Shown piece by piece: positions 17,661 through 22,176 of a DNA stretch of 22,176 bases. The notes under the pieces were generated by a model. The model was not told the origin of the DNA, made no database searches, and worked only from the letters and a program-made list of their open reading frames with translations. Origin of the DNA: Phoronis ovalis (taxonomy: Eukaryota; Phoronida; Phoronidae); contig JAOXYB010091386.1 in the NCBI GenBank assembly GCA_028565635.1, forward strand, positions 1 through 22,176. The letters run 5' to 3'. A program made the position numbers and the translations under genes. Positions within the stretch are counted from its first letter, which is position 1. Every line of letters starts with the position of its first letter.

Positions 17661-18174
17661 TGTGCAGTCATGCAAAGGAAACTTGCTTATCGAGGACACA
17701 GTGCACAACAGTATACAACAGTATCTTTATTACAGTTTACATGCTGTAAATAATTCTGATATTGTCGTATGTGGCTTTGCCATAAAGAGGTGTAAAAGGC
17801 ACTCAATTTTTTCCTGATTCAAGACTCTCAACGTCACCAAGGATAATTCGCTTTTTAAAATATCACCTGATGACGCTAGCTTCATTGTCTTTGAGAATTA
17901 ATCAGTCAACCTTATCATTATATGACTATGACTTAGTGACACACATTTTATGTCAAAACTGAATCATCGTTTCGTTAGATGCCTGTTTTCTTCTTTGAAA
18001 ATTAGGACCCGAGTTTGCATTAATAATAAAATTCACGAGTTTCTTTTATTTTTGCAGAATATTTAAGATAGACAAAATTTCACCAAAAAGTTTTTTAAAA
18101 CAATTAATACAAACTTCAAAAGAAAAATCAAAACACATTTTGTTTTTGCAACAACAGTATTAACAATTAGAGGG
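17661..18174. other. No feature seen
   Basis: AT-rich sequence without a recognised gene or repeat. Confidence 0.6.
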
Positions 18175-18267
18175 CCGATTTCTTATATCTCAACTTTCCT
18201 AAGGATATTGATAACCCAACCTATATGTTATCAATAATCTTAGGAAAGTCGAGACATAAGCAATCGG
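18175..18267. repeat. 93-base long-armed hairpin
   Basis: Arms of 41 bases, about 35 of them paired: CCGATTTCTTATATCTCAAC... against the reverse complement CCGATTGCTTATGTCTCGAC..., with an 11-base loop (ccaacctatat). The scattered mismatches and size suit either a foldback mini-transposon or a small-RNA precursor. Both strands could fold. Confidence 0.85.
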
Positions 18268-18347
18268 GCATTAATGTTTATCTAGATTATTTCTGACAAT
18301 ATAGTTCTCTTCCTCCGCCCGAACTTGCAGACTTGCAAACATGGAGT

Positions 18348-18674
18348 CCGGGGGGGGGTCAATATGAAACCGGGTACGCATGTTCCAACAAAATTTCGCA
18401 TGAAAGCAGCTGTGCGTAACGCTCGTTACACGCTTAGGGTCTGTTTTTTTGATAAAATCACGAAAAGAGGTGTTTTTTTTGGAGGTGTGACACTTCCTTA
18501 CCGGTCCTTAGGGATGTTTTTCCCAAAAGTCACTTCCTTAGCGGTGTATTTTTTCAAAAAAATCCCTTCCTTAGGGGTATATTTTTAGCAGAATTTCACT
18601 TCGTTATATAAGGGCTTTTTTGAAAAGCCATGTTGGAACATGGGTACCCAGTTTCATATTGACTGCCCCCCGGG
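18348..18674 (+). mobile_element. G-rich-ended inverted-repeat element, copy B (complete)
   Basis: Begins CCGGGGGGGGG then tcaatatgaaaccgggtacg and ends gttggaacatgggtacccag..catattgactgccccccggg, so both terminal repeats of about 45 bases are intact. The interior repeats the cttccttaggggtatatttt motif. The open frame 18325-18588 comes from this repeat. No transposase and no clear target duplication. Confidence 0.87.
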
Positions 18675-18975
18675 CTATGACTATTGTAGGTCAGGATTGT
18701 AGGGCTGAGGTATTCAGCATATAAACTACAGAACAGCCTGCAAATCTATTATTACTAAATATCGATACTTACAATAATAAAAAATTACACCCACTCGAAT
18801 CTATTGATAATTCGCCTTTCATATGGCAACCTATGGCAGGACAGGTATTCAGTACATAATGCACAGAACACTCCTTGCAAATCTGAACAGTCAAATGAAA
18901 TACAATAAAACTAAAAGTACACGTCTACTCACACAAAGTGACCTATATATTGATTACCATTTCCCTATGGAATTA
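18675..18975. repeat. Dispersed ~150-base repeat, copies 2 and 3 in tandem
   Basis: Copy 2 (to about 18830) holds the core aattacacccactcgaatct (18783 on) shared with 14957. Copy 3 starts near 18831 with acctatggcaggacaggtat and the catt(a)tgcacagaacact stretch also seen in copy 2 as aaactacagaacagcctgca. It lies immediately right of copy B. Confidence 0.7.
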
Positions 18976-19093
18976 ACGTGACTGTTATTCTTATAGCATA
19001 GCAACTTTTCAAAATTCTAATGTAAAAGTGTATCACCTGCAAATGTGTTCCTACTAGAATCTTCCCGATAAAAGTCTATTCCTCCTATCTCCT

Positions 19094-19138
19094 AGCTAAG
19101 ATATATAAAACTCTCTTAGAGTTTTATATATCCTAGCT
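19094..19138. repeat. 45-base hairpin, 21-base arms
   Basis: GATATATAAAACTCT and AGAGTTTTATATATC are exact complements around CTT, extended by AGCTAA/CTAGCT with one mismatch. Only three bases form the loop. It is likely a palindromic insertion scar or a hairpin end. Confidence 0.8.
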
Positions 19139-19503
19139 CTTAGTGAGTGGATGAGCATTTAAAACATACATCATTACATGGCTGTGTCACTGTGTCAGTC
19201 TGTGATGCCTAATGGTTTCACGGCTTACGATTGTTTTTTTAAAGGAAAAAAATATAATCAAATAACCAACAATACCTTTATAAATAGTAAGAATCATCCA
19301 CTAATAAATCAGCTACACTTTCTTACTCTAACTGTGCCAAATGTTCAAAGCGTAGGACCCGAACTGAAATGAGCCATGCTCCCAACAACAGTTCAACGCG
19401 CCACCTATTGACTGTCTTTTGAATTCCGCGGGGAATCTGGAGTATCAAGATATTAATTAATTGTGTCTGGGTTTGAAACTGCAGTATCAGCAGATTTCAT
19501 TTT
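19139..19503. other. No feature seen
   Basis: Mixed composition; the 64-codon plus-strand frame (19178-19372) shows no motif or splice support. Confidence 0.55.
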
Positions 19504-19708
19504 GAGGGGGTAGGGGGTCCCCAGGGTGCAATGCTCGCACTTATATATTGCAAATGCTCGCGGTAAGTATTAAAAAAGGTCGCCAAAAGAAAAAGATCAG
19601 TGCTCGCATTTAAGAGTCATGCAATGCCGGGATGCTCGTGGCTCGGACTTGACAGCGGACTACAATGCTCGCTGCTAACGAACCCCCCCCCCACCCCTAT
19701 AGTCCCCC
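19504..19708. mobile_element. Small element with G-rich ends and five TGCTCGC motifs
   Basis: Left end gagggggtagggggtcccc; right end, read in reverse complement, gggggactataggggtgggg. Between them TGCTCG(C/T) occurs at 19532, 19555, 19601, 19633 and 19666. Its layout mirrors the CCCGGGGGG elements nearby, though sequence is unrelated. The limits are approximate, and whether it is mobile is inference. Confidence 0.5.
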
Positions 19709-21336
19709 AATTTTGCTCCATCACTAAATGTTCCTTTTGTGATATACAGCTAGGAAGGAACATCATTACTTAGTCTTTGTTTCGTTTTGTATGTGTAACG
19801 CTGTTTATTGCTTACCAATGGAGATTTGTTTTCGAGGTGATTAACGGTCATCATTTGAACACAAAGCTGGTAGTCACAAGTCCCATTTTAAAATGCTCCA
19901 GTTTATTTGACTATTTTCAAAATTCATCGACTTAAACTTTAACTAAACTAAGCTGCACAGATGCTGTGAAATGCTTCAAACCTTTAAATCAAGGTGAGTA
20001 ACTTATTTGTGAATATAATTAAATATTAATTAAAAGTAATAGTGTGATTATATAGTACATTTGTTTCCTATTTTAATTCCTATAATTATGCATTAGTTTT
20101 ATGACACGTTTATGCCGGTTTATGATTATGAATGCTATTGTGCAAATTAGATGCTGCACCTTTGTATGAATGAGATCCTAGTACATGATGTTATTTTAAA
20201 TTGCCGTTTGTCGTATTATTTTAAGACGTCTATTTTTTGTAAATAACTTTAAAAGTAATATATTTCTTTTTTCTTCGCAAGCAAGACAGCTGTTACAGCC
20301 CTAAGAATAATAAATCTTTACAAATATAAAAAGAATATGAGTTATACCCCGAGTCCGAGTTATACCGGCACAGACAACAATACCTGAAGCACTTTGTCAA
20401 TAAAGTTATATTATAAGGTTATCAAAAAGGTTACTAAAATTAAAATTAAGAAAACATATTCTAAAGCCAAAGGACATGCAATTTCATGGCAATCAACTGT
20501 GGCAAAATTTCAAATTATACGTCTATAATGGTTTCCATGGTAACATTTTAATAATTGTGTTTATTATTTTTAAAGAAAAACGAAAAAAATATCATATTTT
20601 AGTTTGAACTAATAAAACTAATACATTTTCATATATTTCTTTCTAAAAAAATAATGAATGTTCTTCTTTTTACCGTGGAAGAAAGACAATTTTATTTTTG
20701 ACATAGGCTGTTCGTTTTCCCCTTTTTCAAAAAGATAAAAAAACTTTAATTTTAAGAATCATATGTGATTCCGTTAAACGTTCTTTTCTCATTATGTTTT
20801 TAATTTTATTTTCCATAAATGATGTAGTTTTTTTAATTACCAAATTCCGATAAAAGGTGTCATTGCCTGTGTCGGAATTCAAGTTGCTATTGTTACAAGG
20901 GGCGTAATGAATTTCAATCTTGTGTAATTTAATAAATAAATAACCCCGGTTTAAACAATTATTTGGTGTACATGTATATGTATATACGTAGAGATCAACT
21001 TAATCTCATGTTTTTTCTATTGTAAAATAAATAGAAAACGTGCATTTTTATTTTAAACATGAACTTCTTTTTACCATGCAGCCATCATGATGCATCACAA
21101 CAGCCGAGAAATCTCCCGCGACGCCGTTTTGACTGATATAGCTTTAGTTTAAATCGAACTAATAATAGTTGTTGTCGAAGTAAAATCTTATAGCATTGAA
21201 ATTACGTTCATTGTTTATGAAGATTTCGTAAATATTTAAAAGTGTACTCTTCATCCTAAATATATAGGTTGCCATTCCAAGTCCATTATCATTGTTCGGC
21301 TAAAGTTTAAAATGAGCCTACTATACCGGTATTATA
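19709..21336. other. AT-rich stretch, possible intron of a plus-strand gene
   Basis: No open frame of note. A strong plus-strand donor, ATCAAG|GTGAGTAA, lies at 19993/19994. Sequence on its left (about 19860-19993) could be a non-coding first exon, with the intron ending at 21800. Confidence 0.3.
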
Positions 21337-21344
21337 CATTCCTG

Positions 21345-21756
21345 CCCGGGGGGGTACTTAAGGTTTTTTGACTACGGGGATGTGCATGCCGTGGAACCCA
21401 ATCCAAAATTTTAGCTTATGGTAGCAAACCCAATCCAATTTTTTTGAAATTTTAGGGTAGCAATCCAAATTTTGTGAAATATAAGGGTATCAATCCAAAT
21501 TTTAAAATATTTGAGTATAGCAATCCATTTTTACGTAAACTGACTGATACAAACCAAATTCTAAAATTTATTTATAGATACAAACCTAAAATTAATCTAA
21601 ATTATTCGCTGTAAGCAGTGAGTAGCAATCCAAATTTTTGAATAGCTTTATGGTAGAAATCCAGAAAAAATACAGTAAGAAGTATACAATCCAAATCCAA
21701 AATTTTCAACTGGGCTGAACACCCTCGCCAAAAAATCACTTGAGTACCCCCCGGGG
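21345..21756. mobile_element. G-rich-ended element with 8-base target duplication
   Basis: Terminal repeats CCCGGGGGGGTACTTAAG and, reversed, CCCCGGGGGGTACTCAAG. The sequence CATTCCTG stands on both sides (21337-21344 and 21757-21764; a ninth base, C, is ambiguous), which supports insertion by transposition. The interior is about ten diverged copies of a ~30-base unit, heart (g)ggtagcaatccaaatttt. The minus-strand frames 21602-21790 and 21648-21872 run through it and are not genes. Confidence 0.85.
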
Positions 21757-21800
21757 CATTCCTGCATGTGCTTTTCATCGGCACTAACATTTCTTTGCAG

Positions 21801-21864
21801 AATGCTTACTATCCTGAACTCATTGTCAACAGAGGCAGTGCGTAGCGACATCATTTGCCGTCTG
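21801..21864 (+). CDS. Possible first coding exon of a plus-strand gene
   Basis: A textbook acceptor, cactaac (branch-like) then atttctttgcag, is followed at once by A and ATG. The frame reads MLTILNSLSTEAVRSDIICR and Leu, and a GTAATC donor follows in phase 0. The strong donor at 19993/19994 could supply the leader. The peptide is not recognised. The minus strand also offers an ATG (21872) and a GTAAGC donor over the same bases, so the coding strand is not settled. Confidence 0.25.
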
Positions 21865-21965
21865 GTAATCATGCATTATCGCACATATATAGAACAAGAT
21901 CAATAAAACAAAAAGATTGATTGGTGTTTTTTAATTATTAACCTAATGTGAAAACAGGTTGCGGT

Positions 21966-22005
21966 GGCTGAATGCTACAGTGCTTCCTCAGCCGGCATGT
22001 AGCAT
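21966..22005. repeat. Two interlocked inverted pairs
   Basis: GGCTGA (21966-21971) pairs with TCAGCC (21988-21993), and ATGCTACA (21972-21979) pairs with TGTAGCAT (21998-22005). The order is that of a pseudoknot, though with no linker between the first two strands. Only one of the two stems may form. Confidence 0.5.
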
Positions 22006-22081
22006 ATATATAAAATTAACCTAAATGAAATATAACTAACGATAATTTAATTACTTAATGAATTAATAAATTATTACTTAC

Positions 22082-22105
22082 TTCCCGATACTGTCTGGGG
22101 AGTTT
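22082..22105 (-). other. Possible 24-base micro-exon
   Basis: On the minus strand an acceptor (tataatttag) and a strong donor (GGGAA|GTAAGT) bracket AAACTCCCCAGACAGTATCG plus GGAA, a GC-richer block in AT-rich surroundings. It could be a leader exon of the NACHT gene or part of another transcript, or chance. Confidence 0.15.
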
Positions 22106-22176
22106 CTAAATTATAAAATGTATTTTTACGATGAAGTTTTAAAAAATTGGATTTCAATTGGATTTATGTATATATA

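Noticed and set aside
18325-18588. 87-codon plus-strand frame
   Set aside because: Runs through element copy B; the repeated peptide text reflects the DNA repeats.

Overview
The window is nuclear DNA of an animal, most likely a marine invertebrate. It is AT-rich and has one long spliced gene with many short exons, canonical GT/AG introns and dense small repeats. A spiralian such as a mollusc fits the repeat style, but nothing here fixes the taxon, so that is only a guess. No rRNA, tRNA, CRISPR array or bacterial-type operon was seen.

The left 12.9 kb holds the 5' part of one minus-strand gene. I could join 14 coding exons (12837 down to 1293). Every junction is GT/AG, every intron phase agrees, and there is no stop or frameshift. 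They encode the first 911 residues of a STAND-type NTPase of the NACHT-WD (NWD1/NWD2-like, nephrocystin-3-related) group. Its order is: an N-terminal myristoylation-type start (MGSGSS), an acidic Ser/Asp-rich disordered stretch, a DUF4062-type domain (SSTFTDTQAER, then VVDMRWGVRDEA), a helical linker, a NACHT ATPase with Walker A GNPGSGKT and Walker B LYVVIDSLDQL, and the conserved winged-helix/helical region after it. The C-terminal repeat domain (WD40 or TPR) lies beyond the left edge. A 3' acceptor 25 bases before the ATG shows that at least one non-coding 5' exon lies to the right.

Its introns carry several repeats: an eight-module array of about 2 kb in the intron at 2363-4653, which repeatedly carries an everted AGGTCA pair; a three-armed inverted-repeat element (7067-7502); and a decayed Tc1/mariner-like element with TA target sites (10438-11426). 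A possible alternative last exon sits at 8222-8352.

The right 9.3 kb has no convincing protein gene. It is filled with short non-autonomous elements. Several have G-rich ends (CCCGGGGGG) and an interior built of reiterated short motifs: copies at 15004-15320 and 18348-18674 with a worn relative at 14386-14640, an element with an 8-base target duplication at 21345-21756, and a looser look-alike at 19504-19708. A further element (15677-16100) shares its terminal repeat sequence with the first family. There are also three hairpins (16805-16900, 18175-18267, 19094-19138). Near the right edge a strong plus-strand splice donor (19993/19994) and a strong acceptor (21800/21801, directly before an ATG) hint at a second, divergently transcribed gene that continues off the window.
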